Part shown: in pieces, positions 1 to 8,453 of the stretch
Numbering within the stretch: the first letter of the stretch is position 1
Layout of the letters: every line of letters begins with the position of its first letter
NCBI RefSeq assembly: GCF_001908105.1
Contig: NZ_MKGQ01000023.1
Span: 1 to 59,154, forward strand
Source of the DNA: Xenorhabdus eapokensis
Lineage (GTDB): Bacteria > Pseudomonadota > Gammaproteobacteria > Enterobacterales > Enterobacteriaceae
Reading direction: 5' to 3'
DNA length: 59,154 nucleotides
Program-made: the position numbers and the translations under genes
Notes under the pieces: generated by a model
Told to the model about the DNA's origin: nothing
Seen by the model: the letters and a program-made list of their open reading frames with translations, nothing else
Databases searched by the model: none

Positions 1-87
1 CTCTTAGTGTGCGTTGAAGAATTTATGACCGCCTTTTCATCAGGGCAACAACCGGGAGTGAGAAAAATGAGTGTATCGTTATTATGA
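1..87 (+). CDS. C-terminal end of an unknown gene cut by the window edge
   Basis: An open frame enters at base 1 and stops with TGA at 85-87, giving 28 residues that I do not recognise. It converges on the Rz1 gene, which stops at 117, and the 29 bases between hold no clear hairpin. It could be the tail of a real plus-strand gene or a chance open frame; the sequence to the left of the window would decide. Confidence 0.3.
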   Translation, partial: LLVCVEEFMTAFSSGQQPGVRKMSVSLL

Positions 88-116
88 AAGCTTATTTAAC
101 GCAAGCACGGCTGTTT

Positions 117-440
117 TTAAATGCTAGCAGTTACAGGTAATTTTAAATTGATCTCATTTGCCCTCTGATTCTTACCATTGCATTCCGCCAACAATTGTCT
201 GACTTTTTCCTTATAGAGCACGTTGTCCCCCCAACGCGTTGTCTTGTCGTCGGGAAGAATACACATTACGGCTTTGATGACGGGTGGGCGTTTCGTTTCT
301 ACCGGTTTTTCAACCACCATAACGCTGGTTGAATTCGGCAGTGCGTTGGTGTTGCAACCGGATAATGTCATCAGGCATACGCTGGTTAGCACACTGGATA
401 TTATCCAGCATATCTTTAAATTGTCCGGTAGCACTCTCAC
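117..440 (-). CDS. Rz1-like outer-membrane spanin lipoprotein
   Basis: This is the predicted o-spanin of the lysis cassette. With the inner-membrane Rz protein it would span the periplasm and fuse inner and outer membranes in the last step of lysis. A hydrophobic signal segment (about residues 11-26) is followed by a lipobox ending L-S-G-C, with the lipidated Cys at about residue 29, then a Pro-rich stretch near residues 43-54. The gene starts with GTG at 440 inside the Rz gene, in another frame, overlapping it by 131 bases. This nested arrangement is typical of Rz/Rz1 pairs. At 107 residues it is longer than lambda Rz1 (60). The GTG at 434 is an alternative start. The identification rests on the lipobox and the overlap, not on sequence identity. 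Confidence 0.75.
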   Translation of the reverse strand: MRVLPDNLKICWIISSVLTSVCLMTLSGCNTNALPNSTSVMVVEKPVETKRPPVIKAVMCILPDDKTTRWGDNVLYKEKVRQLLAECNGKNQRANEINLKLPVTASI

Positions 441-762
441 TTTCCTCTCTTTGTTGTTGAATTTCTTGTTCCAGGTGTTTCTGAGATTCTACTAATTCCA
501 TTAATCGGTTATCACGTTCAGCAATGTCATGGTGCAAAAGGCGTATATTTTCGCTCTGAACGCGGATAGCTGTTTTCAGGTTGGTATTTTCACTGAATAA
601 TACTGAATTGGCCGTATTTAGTGCTGTAACGTGTCCTGTGAAGTTTTTGTATTGGTTATGTGCAAACTTAACACCAAAACAGATAACGCCCAGCACAGAG
701 CCAATGGCGACTAATTTTAATGATTTACTGATAGGGAGGGGAATCATTCCGCCAAGTAACAT
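310..762 (-). CDS. Rz-like inner-membrane spanin
   Basis: This 150-residue protein has one N-terminal transmembrane segment (about residues 15-30) followed by a long, charged, Glu/Gln-rich coiled coil (about residues 45-125), the architecture of an i-spanin. The start at 762 has a good ribosome binding site, AGGAG five bases upstream. The Rz1-like gene starts within it in a different frame. The protein should sit in the inner membrane with its coiled coil in the periplasm and act after endolysin has degraded peptidoglycan. It is the third gene of a minus-strand run (PAAR protein, 248-residue protein, Rz, Rz1), so spanins here are probably transcribed with a tail-tip gene. No holin or endolysin is adjacent; the nearest candidate lysin is at 53.5 kb. 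Confidence 0.75.
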   Translation of the reverse strand: MLLGGMIPLPISKSLKLVAIGSVLGVICFGVKFAHNQYKNFTGHVTALNTANSVLFSENTNLKTAIRVQSENIRLLHHDIAERDNRLMELVESQKHLEQEIQQQREESESATGQFKDMLDNIQCANQRMPDDIIRLQHQRTAEFNQRYGG

Positions 763-770
763 GGGTTCTC

Positions 771-1517
771 CTATGACAAAGCAGAAATGACCGAAGCAGG
801 GGTAATTGCGTTTAATGCACCGGTCATGACTGTGCTTTCAAGTAAGCCTGAGATGATTGAAACGCTGACAGCATCACGAAATGATTTTTGTGCATGACTG
901 ACGGAATCACTCGCCTGAGTTGCCAAACGATTCACGGCCTCCGTTGCTTGATCAAGCTCGCTGAGTGCACCTGTCAATGCTTTAACAGCGCTGTTAAGTG
1001 TTAAAATTTGTTTGTCCGTTAGTCGTGATGCTATACCACCAGCCCCCACGCTATTGGTTAAAACGATATTAATCTCATCCATTGCGGCCTTGATATCCTC
1101 GGTTTTGAGATGGGTCACAAGCTGGTTTTGTGCGGTTGTTATCTGACTATCCGCAATAGCTTCAATCAAATGAAACGGGGTACTGTCAGATAAGAGATTG
1201 CCTTTTAAATAACATGTCCAGCCAATACGCATCTGGATCAGCTGGGACGGACTTTGGTAATCCTTGATGGCATCATGGAACGCATTGGCCGCATTTGCCG
1301 CAATTGTTAATTTCCCGCTGGCATCGTTGATCTTGCGCAATGCGGTTGTCACTGGTGCGGGGTAGGTTGTTTCTTTCTTCACCAGTTGACGAAGATAAGC
1401 GGCTTTTTTGATAGCGCTATCAGCGGTGAGTTTGGTGATGATCAGTGCTGCTGGTGGGTGTAATCCTTCGACACCCAACGCCCTGAATGCGGCGATTTGT
1501 TTTTCATTATCTAGCAT
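771..1517 (-). CDS. Conserved phage-type protein of unknown function, 248 aa
   Basis: I do not recognise a family. The protein is mostly alpha-helical and Ala/Thr/Ser rich, with a C-terminal half resembling coiled coil (alternating Ala, Leu and Val at about residues 165-240) and a Gly-rich hydrophobic end. The start at 1517 is preferred because its ATG overlaps the TAA of the upstream PAAR gene (TAATG) and an AGGTGA ribosome binding site precedes it; an in-frame upstream start at 1565 would lie inside the PAAR gene. Coupling to the PAAR gene and to the spanins suggests a virion or lysis role, but nothing in the sequence fixes which. Confidence 0.65.
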   Translation of the reverse strand: MLDNEKQIAAFRALGVEGLHPPAALIITKLTADSAIKKAAYLRQLVKKETTYPAPVTTALRKINDASGKLTIAANAANAFHDAIKDYQSPSQLIQMRIGWTCYLKGNLLSDSTPFHLIEAIADSQITTAQNQLVTHLKTEDIKAAMDEINIVLTNSVGAGGIASRLTDKQILTLNSAVKALTGALSELDQATEAVNRLATQASDSVSHAQKSFRDAVSVSIISGLLESTVMTGALNAITPASVISALS

Positions 1518-1807
1518 TAACTCACCTGAAAAAAAGGGTTCCCAGATACCACGACAGAGCCACATGAAACAGGATCACCCACACAGCATATGGGTTTTCC
1601 GTTCACGGTAAACCACGGTCTGGTACTGATAGCTACGCCACTGTGTTTCGCGTAACTATAAATATCTATGTGATCAGGAAACAAATTTCCTGCAACCAGC
1701 ACGGGAATGCCATTGACTTTTAATAACGGCTCCCCTTCTGCTGAAGGACGGGGCGGAAATCCGCCATGACCAGAACAAACTGAACCCTGAATACCCACAG
1801 CTGACAT
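1517..1807 (-). CDS. PAAR-like tail-spike tip protein (phage type)
   Basis: This 96-residue protein has the features of a PAAR-type spike cap: repeated short beta segments with Gly turns, a Cys-Ser-Gly-His-Gly motif near residues 11-15, a later His-Ser-Gly-Val and Cys-Cys-Val-Gly-Asp-Pro-Val near residues 73-79. These Cys/His residues could bind the metal at the tip. Such proteins cap the central spike of contractile tails and type VI systems. The start has a strong AAGGAG. It is unlike the two 87-residue PAAR proteins near 12 and 14 kb, so it more probably belongs to the phage tail than to the type VI cargo. It leads the operon that ends in the spanins. Confidence 0.65.
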   Translation of the reverse strand: MSAVGIQGSVCSGHGGFPPRPSAEGEPLLKVNGIPVLVAGNLFPDHIDIYSYAKHSGVAISTRPWFTVNGKPICCVGDPVSCGSVVVSGNPFFQVS

Positions 1808-1862
1808 TATTTTCTCCTTTTACAAAACCGCAACGAGATTGCTGATTGCCCCGCGGGTGTAT

Positions 1863-2810
1863 TCATTCACCACCGGCTGACTCATCGCTTGCTCCGGTAT
1901 TTAGTAACCCACCCATTGCATTAAAAATGGTGTCATAGGCTGTGCGTAGCTCTTCTACCATTAAAATAAAATCCGCGTATTCACGGGCGAACTCATCGTC
2001 ACCTTCACTGTGAAGATTGGAAAACTCAACACTAAACTGGAGTTTTTTCAGTTTGCATGAATCGGTGAGTTCTAAATCAAGCCCGTATTGCGTGTCCACA
2101 TAGACACCTAGTGTACAAACCTGACGACCTTGATCTAACAGGATAGAGACAACCTCGTCATTGTTCAGATTATCTTCTTTGTTAAAGCGGACTTCCCCAT
2201 CGTCATAAATGAGATCGGCTTTCTGAATTTTATCACTCAGGCGTAGTCTGTCCGGCAGGGTGCTAGCGTTTTTTAACCAGTCTGTCATTGCCAATTCAAA
2301 TGGATTAACCGTTGCAATCGGTATCACGGGAAGTGAGCCAAGGGTGCGGCGTAAGAGCGATAAAACATGCTCCGCTGTACGCGGGGAAGTAGTATCAATG
2401 GAGACTAAGCCGTTATCAATATCAATCCAAAGTTGAATGGTGCTGCGTTTTGGGAAAGCACGGGGTAATAAATCTTGAATTACGTCATCTTTGAGTTGAG
2501 CGATCTCAGAGCGCCGGAGCTTGCGATAGTGGACGGCCTCTACTTTCTCGCGTTTGACATTCAGATGCTCTTTGATAATGGCGGTAGGGATGTCTTTATT
2601 CTCTCGCACGGCGACAAGCAACAGATTATTGCCGTGAACGAACATTGCCGGCTTGTCATCGTTCATCAACCAGCCCATGCGGGAAGCATCATGCTCACCA
2701 CAAGGAGAAAAAGCGAAAGGCGGCATCAGGGAGCGTAATTCCTCTTCTGTAAGATTGGACACCTTTCGTGACAATTGGTAGATCAACGCGTTTTTAAAAA
2801 CCTTGAACAT
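1863..2810 (-). CDS. rdgC: Recombination-associated protein RdgC
   Basis: The 315-residue protein aligns by eye along its whole length with E. coli RdgC (303 aa). Matches include the N-terminal MFKVFKNALIYQLSR region, the AF-(S/T)-PCG segment near residue 35, LLPRAFPKRS...WIDIDNGL near residues 114-135, LLRRTLGSLPV near residues 153-163, and the late segment ending in DFILM. RdgC forms a ring-shaped dimer that encircles double-stranded DNA and limits RecA filament formation. It has its own AT-rich upstream region (2811-2880) and a single-gene layout. On a phage-plasmid it could restrain RecA-driven recombination or SOS induction of the element. Family assignment is firm; the role here is inferred. 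Confidence 0.9.
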   Translation of the reverse strand: MFKVFKNALIYQLSRKVSNLTEEELRSLMPPFAFSPCGEHDASRMGWLMNDDKPAMFVHGNNLLLVAVRENKDIPTAIIKEHLNVKREKVEAVHYRKLRRSEIAQLKDDVIQDLLPRAFPKRSTIQLWIDIDNGLVSIDTTSPRTAEHVLSLLRRTLGSLPVIPIATVNPFELAMTDWLKNASTLPDRLRLSDKIQKADLIYDDGEVRFNKEDNLNNDEVVSILLDQGRQVCTLGVYVDTQYGLDLELTDSCKLKKLQFSVEFSNLHSEGDDEFAREYADFILMVEELRTAYDTIFNAMGGLLNTGASDESAGGE

Positions 2811-2880
2811 TAAAGCAATGCCTATATTTGAAATGTTGGTGTCAATTTTATAAAAAATAATTTAGATTTTTATAAATTTT

Positions 2881-4137
2881 TTAAATTAAAGGAATATTAT
2901 CATATTTTACTTGCATTAAGATTCGCTTTCCAATCCATGACATAACAGGAACCGCCATCGAATTACCAATGGCTCGGTAACGATGTCCGTCGGGGCAATT
3001 CTCTGCGGTTTTTCCGTTCCAAGGAATTTGGGTGTGATTATCTGGAAACCCCTGTAATCGTTCACATTCAACAGGCGTCAAGCGGCGGACAGCATAACCA
3101 TAGTTCACACCATGAATATCTGTTCTTGTCAGGGTGTAGGAAGTTTCAGAATGAAAACCAATTCCATTACCACCATTACTAGGCTTTCTTCCTATTATAT
3201 TACCGGCCAATGCAATCGCCACTAAATCAGTGGCGCTTTTATCATCTCTGGCTCGCAGTGTTGAGGAAATATCATCGGTTCGATATTCACCGAACGAAAG
3301 AAGCCGATAGGTTGATACCAGCCCACTGCCACGCCGCAAAAATATTTCCTGATTACTCATTCCGATACCTCCAATATTGGGACTCTGGTTTAATGTCGGG
3401 TACGGGTTTAATTCTGAGTCCCAGTGATTGCCGATAACAGCGCGGTTTCCAGCATTTCCGGTAACGTCTTCCCCCGCCGTTCCGCGCGGTTCAGTATTCC
3501 AAGGCACGCTGTCTGGCTCAAAAAGTATTTTTGCGGTACAGGCGTCTGTTCGAGCACTTGCGATAACAAACACACGGCGGCGGCGTTGGGCCACTCCGAA
3601 ATATTGAGCGTCAAGGACTCGCCAGGCGATATTACGTTGGGGTCCAGACTCATAACCTGAGTTTGTCCATTTTTTCCCTGATGGCTGCAATGGTTCACCT
3701 TCTCCGGCAAGCCCTGCAAGAAAACAGCCGAATGCATTGTCCTTGCTGGATAAGACGCCGGGGACGTTTTCCCAGACAATAATTGATGGTTGTTTTCCGT
3801 TTGCAGCTCTGACTGAATCAATAACATTTGCCAACTCCACGAATGATAAGGTTAATTGTCCGCGTTCATCATTCAGACCATTGCGTAACCCCGCAATGCT
3901 GAACGCCTGGCAGGGCGTACCACCGACCAGAATATCCGGTGCATTCGCCTGATTATTGGCGATAATGGCAGTGATTTTGGTCATATCCCCCAGATTTCTG
4001 ACTGAAGGCCAGTGATGATCCAGTACTGCACTGGGAAATTTTTCAATTTCACTGAACCATGCCGGAGACAAACCGAGGGGTTCCCATGCGACGCTGGCCG
4101 CTTCAATGCCGGAACAAACCGAACCAAAAGACATCAT
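2881..4137 (-). CDS. DNA cytosine-C5 methyltransferase (Dcm family)
   Basis: The 418-residue enzyme carries the ordered motifs of m5C methyltransferases: SAM-binding motif I (GSVCSGIEAAS, residues 5-15), motif IV with catalytic Cys76 in GGTPCQAFS, motif VI ENV (123-125), motif VIII QRRRR (184-188), and near the C-terminus the RRLTPVECERLQGFPD...AIGNSM block (motifs IX-X). It transfers a methyl group to C5 of cytosine in an unknown recognition site set by the region around residues 210-330. No endonuclease gene is adjacent, so it is a solitary methylase, which suits a phage modifying its own DNA against host restriction. The start has a GGAGAA site upstream. It is divergent from the HigBA operon. 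Confidence 0.92.
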   Translation of the reverse strand: MMSFGSVCSGIEAASVAWEPLGLSPAWFSEIEKFPSAVLDHHWPSVRNLGDMTKITAIIANNQANAPDILVGGTPCQAFSIAGLRNGLNDERGQLTLSFVELANVIDSVRAANGKQPSIIVWENVPGVLSSKDNAFGCFLAGLAGEGEPLQPSGKKWTNSGYESGPQRNIAWRVLDAQYFGVAQRRRRVFVIASARTDACTAKILFEPDSVPWNTEPRGTAGEDVTGNAGNRAVIGNHWDSELNPYPTLNQSPNIGGIGMSNQEIFLRRGSGLVSTYRLLSFGEYRTDDISSTLRARDDKSATDLVAIALAGNIIGRKPSNGGNGIGFHSETSYTLTRTDIHGVNYGYAVRRLTPVECERLQGFPDNHTQIPWNGKTAENCPDGHRYRAIGNSMAVPVMSWIGKRILMQVKYDNIPLI

Positions 4138-4320
4138 TGTTTATTTTCTCCGTGAAATCCTGATTGCTTACGCTGTGCCAGTCTTTTATTTCGGCTGCTT
4201 TTTAGTATATTTCGTCATGTTGACTTGACTATGGTTTACCAAACCTTTCATTTATTTAGCAACCCGTGAAGCATAGGTATGTTCTTTTCATGTTTGTGTG
4301 GCGCAGGGAAAATTACCTTA

Positions 4321-4358
4321 GTTTACATATTGTAAACCATTATGATTGGTGTTATAGT
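4321..4358 (+). promoter_or_regulatory. Promoter with overlapping palindromic operator for higBA
   Basis: A perfect inverted repeat, GTTTACA-TAT-TGTAAAC (4321-4337), overlaps a -35-like TTGTAA (4330-4335), which lies 17 bases from a -10-like TATAGT (4353-4358). The toxin gene starts at 4388. A second partial palindrome, GGTTT-ACC-AAACC, lies at 4233-4245. Autorepression by the antitoxin or toxin-antitoxin complex through these sites is the usual arrangement for the family and is inferred here. Confidence 0.6.
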
Positions 4359-4387
4359 GTTTTCATCATGTAAATGGAGTCAGTGAC

Positions 4388-4699
4388 ATGCACGTTATTT
4401 CCAGGGAACCATTTGATAAAGCGGTTCGGGATTTTCCAAATGATGCCAATGCAATTATCACAACCTATAAATTGTTAAAGGAAAAAAACTTTGATAGCCC
4501 GATGGAATTACAAGGATGGTTTCCCCGCCTTGATAACTTTAAATACCGGAATAAGTGGTGGGTAATAGACATAGGCGGGAACAATTTGCGCATGATCGCC
4601 TACATCAATTTTATCAATAAGCGATTCTATGTTAAGCATATAGTGACTCACAAAGAATACGATAAATTGACCAAGAAGTACCGGGAGACAAACGAATGA
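4388..4699 (+). CDS. higB: HigB-type mRNA interferase toxin
   Basis: This 103-residue protein fits the HigB_toxin family (RelE-like, YgjN type): N-terminal helices, then WWVIDIGGNNLRMIAYI and the C-terminal IVTHKEYDKL segment, the family's signature end. Such toxins bind ribosomes and cleave mRNA, halting translation. A TGGAG ribosome binding site lies seven bases upstream. The gene overlaps the downstream antitoxin by four bases (ATGA, 4696-4699), so translation is coupled. Toxin-first order is the rule for higBA. It probably stabilises the plasmid or works in phage defence; it looks intact. Confidence 0.88.
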   Translation: MHVISREPFDKAVRDFPNDANAIITTYKLLKEKNFDSPMELQGWFPRLDNFKYRNKWWVIDIGGNNLRMIAYINFINKRFYVKHIVTHKEYDKLTKKYRETNE

Positions 4700-5115
4700 T
4701 AAAAGAACCTATCAAAGCCATTCAAGCAACGACAGCCTTAGTCGCTGCTGTTCCCTTTTTAGGGAGCAGTGCGTCTGAAAAGGATTATCGAGATGCCCTG
4801 CTAATGGTTGATTATCTCATCGAGAACGACGATGAAAGCCCGTTGATTGATATATTGGCCGCAAAAATAGCGGAGTATGAAAATAATAGCGAACACTTTG
4901 CTGAATTTAACAAGGCTGTTGAAAATCTGCCTACGGGGGTAGCTGCGCTGAGTGTATTGATCGATCAACATGGCCTGTCTTACTCTGATTTGAAAAACGA
5001 AATAGGTTCAAAGTCACTCGTCAGTCTGATTCTTTCGGGTAACCGCGCATTAACGATCACGCATATTAAGGCGCTGTCCGAACGTTTTAATGTGCGGCCA
5101 GATATCTTTCTCTGA
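4696..5115 (+). CDS. higA: HigA-type antitoxin with C-terminal HTH
   Basis: The 139-residue protein pairs with the overlapping toxin. Residues from about 90 onward form a helix-turn-helix: HGLSYSDLKNEIGSKSLVSLILSGNRALT, followed by HIKALSERFNVRPDIFL, the typical end of HigA-family antitoxins. The N-terminal half is helical and acidic (residues 25-70) and probably wraps the toxin. It should neutralise HigB and repress the shared promoter. A strong terminator lies 155 bases downstream (5271-5305). Confidence 0.85.
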   Translation: MIKEPIKAIQATTALVAAVPFLGSSASEKDYRDALLMVDYLIENDDESPLIDILAAKIAEYENNSEHFAEFNKAVENLPTGVAALSVLIDQHGLSYSDLKNEIGSKSLVSLILSGNRALTITHIKALSERFNVRPDIFL

Positions 5116-5270
5116 AAATCGCCAGCGTTGATAAGAGACTATGAAGAACAAAAAGACAACCCCGATGTAGTAGTACATTAAATCCGGACACCTCAAAAGC
5201 CTGCTAATGTTATTAACATGACAATGATGCTTTGACTATAATGAACTATTCAATAACTTCTTGTTATTCC

Positions 5271-5305
5271 TTACCCGCTTTCAGAGCGGGTAAGCGTTAT
5301 TTTTT
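5271..5305 (+). terminator. Intrinsic terminator after higBA
   Basis: Perfect 9-bp stem TTACCCGCT / AGCGGGTAA with a TTCAG loop (5271-5293), followed by a T-rich tail (TTATTTTTT). It ends the plus-strand higBA transcript just before the stop codon of the converging baseplate operon at 5310. Confidence 0.85.
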
Positions 5306-5309
5306 GGCG

Positions 5310-5969
5310 TTAAAATTGTGAAAAGCCAAACAAGGGTGCCTTTGCGTTGAATCCCGCCATACTTTCAAAGGTGATCCCTGCCTGTGATTTTGTTTTGAAT
5401 CCGGCCGCACTCTCAAAGGTGATTTCCCCTTGTGATTTGATGGTCGTGTTGCCACTGACATTCAGGAAAAAATCTCCAGCTGCATGGTGAAAAATATCAC
5501 CGGCTTCATTCATTGCGATACATGATCCACTCGCCATATTGGTAATCGAGACACCGCCACCCGCAGAATGGATAACGAGCAGGTTATTGCGCTTATATAC
5601 GAAGTCTTTCGTCGGTGACAACGCGGGGAGAGGCGGTGCGCCCTCGACGTCGGACGGCTCATAGGCTCCCCCTTGTCCAGAGGCTTCCGGCGCAACGTTC
5701 GGGATACCATGAGGGGCATCTTGTGCCGCGCCGGTGATCATGGGATAGCGGCTGCCCCCGCCATAAGGAAACTCCACCCATACCAGATCCCCTTTGACGG
5801 CGGGCGTAAAGGTGCCCCCGATTGACAGGCGATATTCCGCCCACGGCAGAACTTCATCCGGTATACCGTCCCAAAGCGCCAAAAGCCGCACCTGGGCTTT
5901 CATCAGCCCCTTCGGGTCCTCTGTCGCCACAATTATAGCCCTGTGGCTGCCATAGATAGCGTTACTCAT
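5310..5969 (-). CDS. Baseplate spike protein (gp5/VgrG OB-fold type)
   Basis: This 219-residue protein opens with the pattern of phage baseplate-V/OB-fold domains (DPKGLMKAQVRLLALWDGIPDEVLPWAEYRLSIG region, then GDLVWVEFPYGGGSRYPMITG at about residues 59-80). The C-terminus (about residues 150-215) holds short repeats such as GEITFESAAGF and AGITFESMAGF, like the triple beta-helix of T4 gp5 and VgrG. It should form the central membrane-piercing spike, carried by the hub protein encoded immediately upstream. It is the last gene of a seven-gene minus-strand operon and overlaps its neighbour by eight bases. No lysozyme domain is seen. Confidence 0.75.
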   Translation of the reverse strand: MSNAIYGSHRAIIVATEDPKGLMKAQVRLLALWDGIPDEVLPWAEYRLSIGGTFTPAVKGDLVWVEFPYGGGSRYPMITGAAQDAPHGIPNVAPEASGQGGAYEPSDVEGAPPLPALSPTKDFVYKRNNLLVIHSAGGGVSITNMASGSCIAMNEAGDIFHHAAGDFFLNVSGNTTIKSQGEITFESAAGFKTKSQAGITFESMAGFNAKAPLFGFSQF

Positions 5970-6942
5970 TCGGAACCCCCAAAATCATTCTGGTGCTGTA
6001 GGCAACACGTTCTTCAAACTGCGTCACCCGCTCGACAATCATATTTTTTGGCACGGATTCATCAATCCGGTTCTCCGAATCATAACGATGAATAATAACC
6101 TGTATCACGGCACCGGCCTGAATAGCCGGATTTCCCGCGCACTCGATATCTAATTTCGGGATCAGCACGCGCCCCATATTTTGTAATGTACCTAATTCGG
6201 CATCCGATACCATTTTCACCGGCAGAAAGGCATCACCGAATGCGCGATACCCCTCCGTCATGGAATAACCGACATACCGATGCTGCTTTGGTGCGGTTAC
6301 TGCGAAATCGGCATTGATATTTCTCAGCTTGGTGATACGGTATTTGGCTTGGGGATTGTTGTACTCGTAAGTAAAAGCGGGCTTGATCTTGATAAGATCA
6401 GTCATCGTTCTCAAATGGAGTTTTCCTCTGGCCGTCCATGCCAGCCCTCCGTGATCTTTAGCCACTTGTCGAATCAGTGTGGCAGGTTTCTGCCCCATGT
6501 TTAAGTGATAGGTGCCCAGGCGATTAAAGGGGTCAGTCACCGGCTTTAATCTTTTGGTCAAGGTGCGAATTATCTTTGCGGGTTCAGCATCGACAAAAAA
6601 ATGCGGGGTGCCGGTGGGGATCAGGAGCGTCCGCATGGCGGTAGAGATGCTGGTGATCGTGACCGTATCCATGTTCAGCGGGGCCGACACGATAAAAAAT
6701 TCTTCTTTAAACAATGCCTGTTCCCCTTCGGGATCGCCCAATGCTACCGTAATCACCGCGCCTTCTTTGACCGCCATGTTATCCAGTATGTAACCGGTCA
6801 CGTCACGGATATTCAGGAGCAAAAGTGGTGCTTCCAATTTAGCCATTTCGATATATGCCACGGAGATGACGGATTCTCGCGGTAAGACCTCGCCGTTGAT
6901 CTCGATGCTCTGTAAAAAATACTGATTACCTTGCTGTGCCAT
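5962..6942 (-). CDS. Baseplate hub protein (late control D / gp27-like)
   Basis: The predicted 326-residue protein matches the general pattern of tail hub proteins related to gpD/gp27 and the VgrG N-terminus: an early beta-rich domain (LQSIEINGEVLPRESVISVAYIEM), a middle stretch with QVAKDHGGLAWTARGKLHLRTM (a compact domain entering strands) and a final domain with NPAIQAGAVIQVIIHRY. It should trimerise and hold the spike. I prefer the start at 6942, preceded by AGGGG, over the in-frame ATG at 6990, which lies well inside the previous gene. It still overlaps the upstream gene by 17 bases. Position directly before the spike gene supports the call. Confidence 0.65.
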   Translation of the reverse strand: MAQQGNQYFLQSIEINGEVLPRESVISVAYIEMAKLEAPLLLLNIRDVTGYILDNMAVKEGAVITVALGDPEGEQALFKEEFFIVSAPLNMDTVTITSISTAMRTLLIPTGTPHFFVDAEPAKIIRTLTKRLKPVTDPFNRLGTYHLNMGQKPATLIRQVAKDHGGLAWTARGKLHLRTMTDLIKIKPAFTYEYNNPQAKYRITKLRNINADFAVTAPKQHRYVGYSMTEGYRAFGDAFLPVKMVSDAELGTLQNMGRVLIPKLDIECAGNPAIQAGAVIQVIIHRYDSENRIDESVPKNMIVERVTQFEERVAYSTRMILGVPNE

Positions 6943-7723
6943 GATTGCCCCTGTGTATTGCTCGTGGTGCCGTAACTCCGGTTTTTTCAATCAGTGGCAC
7001 CACGGCATGAGCCATGAGGATATCCGCCTGTACTTTGATACTGGCCTTCGCCGCAAAAACCCGATCTTCCATGACAGGCAATGACACATCAGAAAAGGCA
7101 ATTTCTCTGGCCTCATTGAACGCGCATTCAATGCTCACGTCTGCATTGGCAATCTGTATCAGTGCCTGAAAGCTGGTGGAAATCATACTGACAAAATGGA
7201 CGGCAATTGCATTGCACAGGAGGGATAACGGCTCTTTATCTGCTGACAACACAAAAATATCGTAAACCAGATTGACGGGGTGGGCGTCTAACACCGCAAT
7301 GATTGTATTCCCCTCAAAAACTTCGCCGTACCTGTCCCGCTTTATCTGCCTGTCGGTCGGCATCACATCATAATCCATCGTTCTGGAGAGGTTGATGACC
7401 GGCAGGGCGCCCGGATTCGCATAAGGGTTATCTGACTGGCTTTTTCTGCCGGCTTTCGCTTGCCGCAGGGTTCGCATGAAATCCTTGATATCATCGAAAC
7501 GGCCCAGCAAGACCTGATCACTTGATGGTCGCTGGAGAAATTCAACAAATCCCTGATTATACAGATCGGGATGATTGACTTTCAGTCCCTTTAAACTCGA
7601 AGCAATATGATTACCAACCGCAATATCAATACCCCGAAAACCACTGACTTCTCTTTCGCCTATGGGATTCAGCTTCAGCGACTTAATGCGCATTAGTATG
7701 TCGTTCTCTTCATGTTTACTCAT
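6926..7723 (-). CDS. Probable baseplate-associated protein, 265 aa
   Basis: I do not recognise a family. The protein is mixed alpha/beta with no signal peptide or clear membrane segment; residues about 120-200 contain hydrophobic beta segments (VNLVYDIFVLSAD, LCNAIAVHFVSMIST). It lies between the hub and another unknown in a tightly overlapping operon (8-base overlap upstream, 17-base overlap with the hub gene), so it is probably part of the same tail baseplate. It could connect the hub to the wedge, but that is inference from position. Confidence 0.6.
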   Translation of the reverse strand: MSKHEENDILMRIKSLKLNPIGEREVSGFRGIDIAVGNHIASSLKGLKVNHPDLYNQGFVEFLQRPSSDQVLLGRFDDIKDFMRTLRQAKAGRKSQSDNPYANPGALPVINLSRTMDYDVMPTDRQIKRDRYGEVFEGNTIIAVLDAHPVNLVYDIFVLSADKEPLSLLCNAIAVHFVSMISTSFQALIQIANADVSIECAFNEAREIAFSDVSLPVMEDRVFAAKASIKVQADILMAHAVVPLIEKTGVTAPRAIHRGNHGTAR

Positions 7724-8453
7724 GATCTGCCCTTAATGCTGACTGGCTGAAATTTCTGGCCGGTATGCAGTAATAAAGTGAACCCACAGACGCGGTGCCA
7801 TAGGTAAAAATACGTAATACATACCAGAATCGGCGGGCTAATTGCCCGTCTGACAACGCTTCATTCCATTCAAAGATTGAACCCACCGAAACGCCGGTTG
7901 TGGCCGCCCTGATCACTAAAAAATCATCGGTGCCCCCATCCTGATCCCCGTCCGCATCGATAGCCGAAAAGGATTCCCGTTCATCAGGGCAGTCCAGCAC
8001 AGTGACTTTTTGCGGATCAGTGTAGGCCAGCTCCCGTTGATGGTTATTGAATTCCGTAAAATCGGCCCGCTCAAATCCGTCCTCATTCGTTTTAGCCGAC
8101 ACCTCATCGACAGGGCGATATAACAGAGCATCATAATTGTCTGGGTCGTCTTCAATCACCTTTATCCAGTCCTGACGAACGAGATCATTGAGGGGGGAAT
8201 GGCCTTTATATCGGGGCTTCAGATTGACATCTTGCTCCCTCGTGGACAGGTGCAAGGGCAGGGCGGCTTTTTCCGGTACGGCCTCATGCTCTGTCAATGT
8301 GACGGTATCCGGTGGTGGAGGCTGAACCTCATCCCAATCCACCAGCGAGGCATTCTGGCCGGATAAGGGCGGGGCTGACAGTCGTTCAGCGGTGCCCATT
8401 CCGGTTATTTCACTGTCTGGAATATCCTCCAGCCATTCATCATAGCGGTTCAT
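7716..8453 (-). CDS. Probable baseplate-associated protein, 245 aa
   Basis: No family is recognised. The N-terminal 60 residues are Pro- and Glu-rich and probably disordered; the centre is acidic (a DADGDQDGGTDD stretch near residue 165 that resembles a calcium-binding loop); the C-terminus is aromatic and beta-rich (RRFWYVLRIFTYGTASVGSLYYCIP). The start at 8453 overlaps the previous stop by four bases (ATGA). It lies in the baseplate operon, so a virion role is likely. The DxDGDxD-like loop might bind a cation. Confidence 0.55.
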   Translation of the reverse strand: MNRYDEWLEDIPDSEITGMGTAERLSAPPLSGQNASLVDWDEVQPPPPDTVTLTEHEAVPEKAALPLHLSTREQDVNLKPRYKGHSPLNDLVRQDWIKVIEDDPDNYDALLYRPVDEVSAKTNEDGFERADFTEFNNHQRELAYTDPQKVTVLDCPDERESFSAIDADGDQDGGTDDFLVIRAATTGVSVGSIFEWNEALSDGQLARRFWYVLRIFTYGTASVGSLYYCIPARNFSQSALRADHE

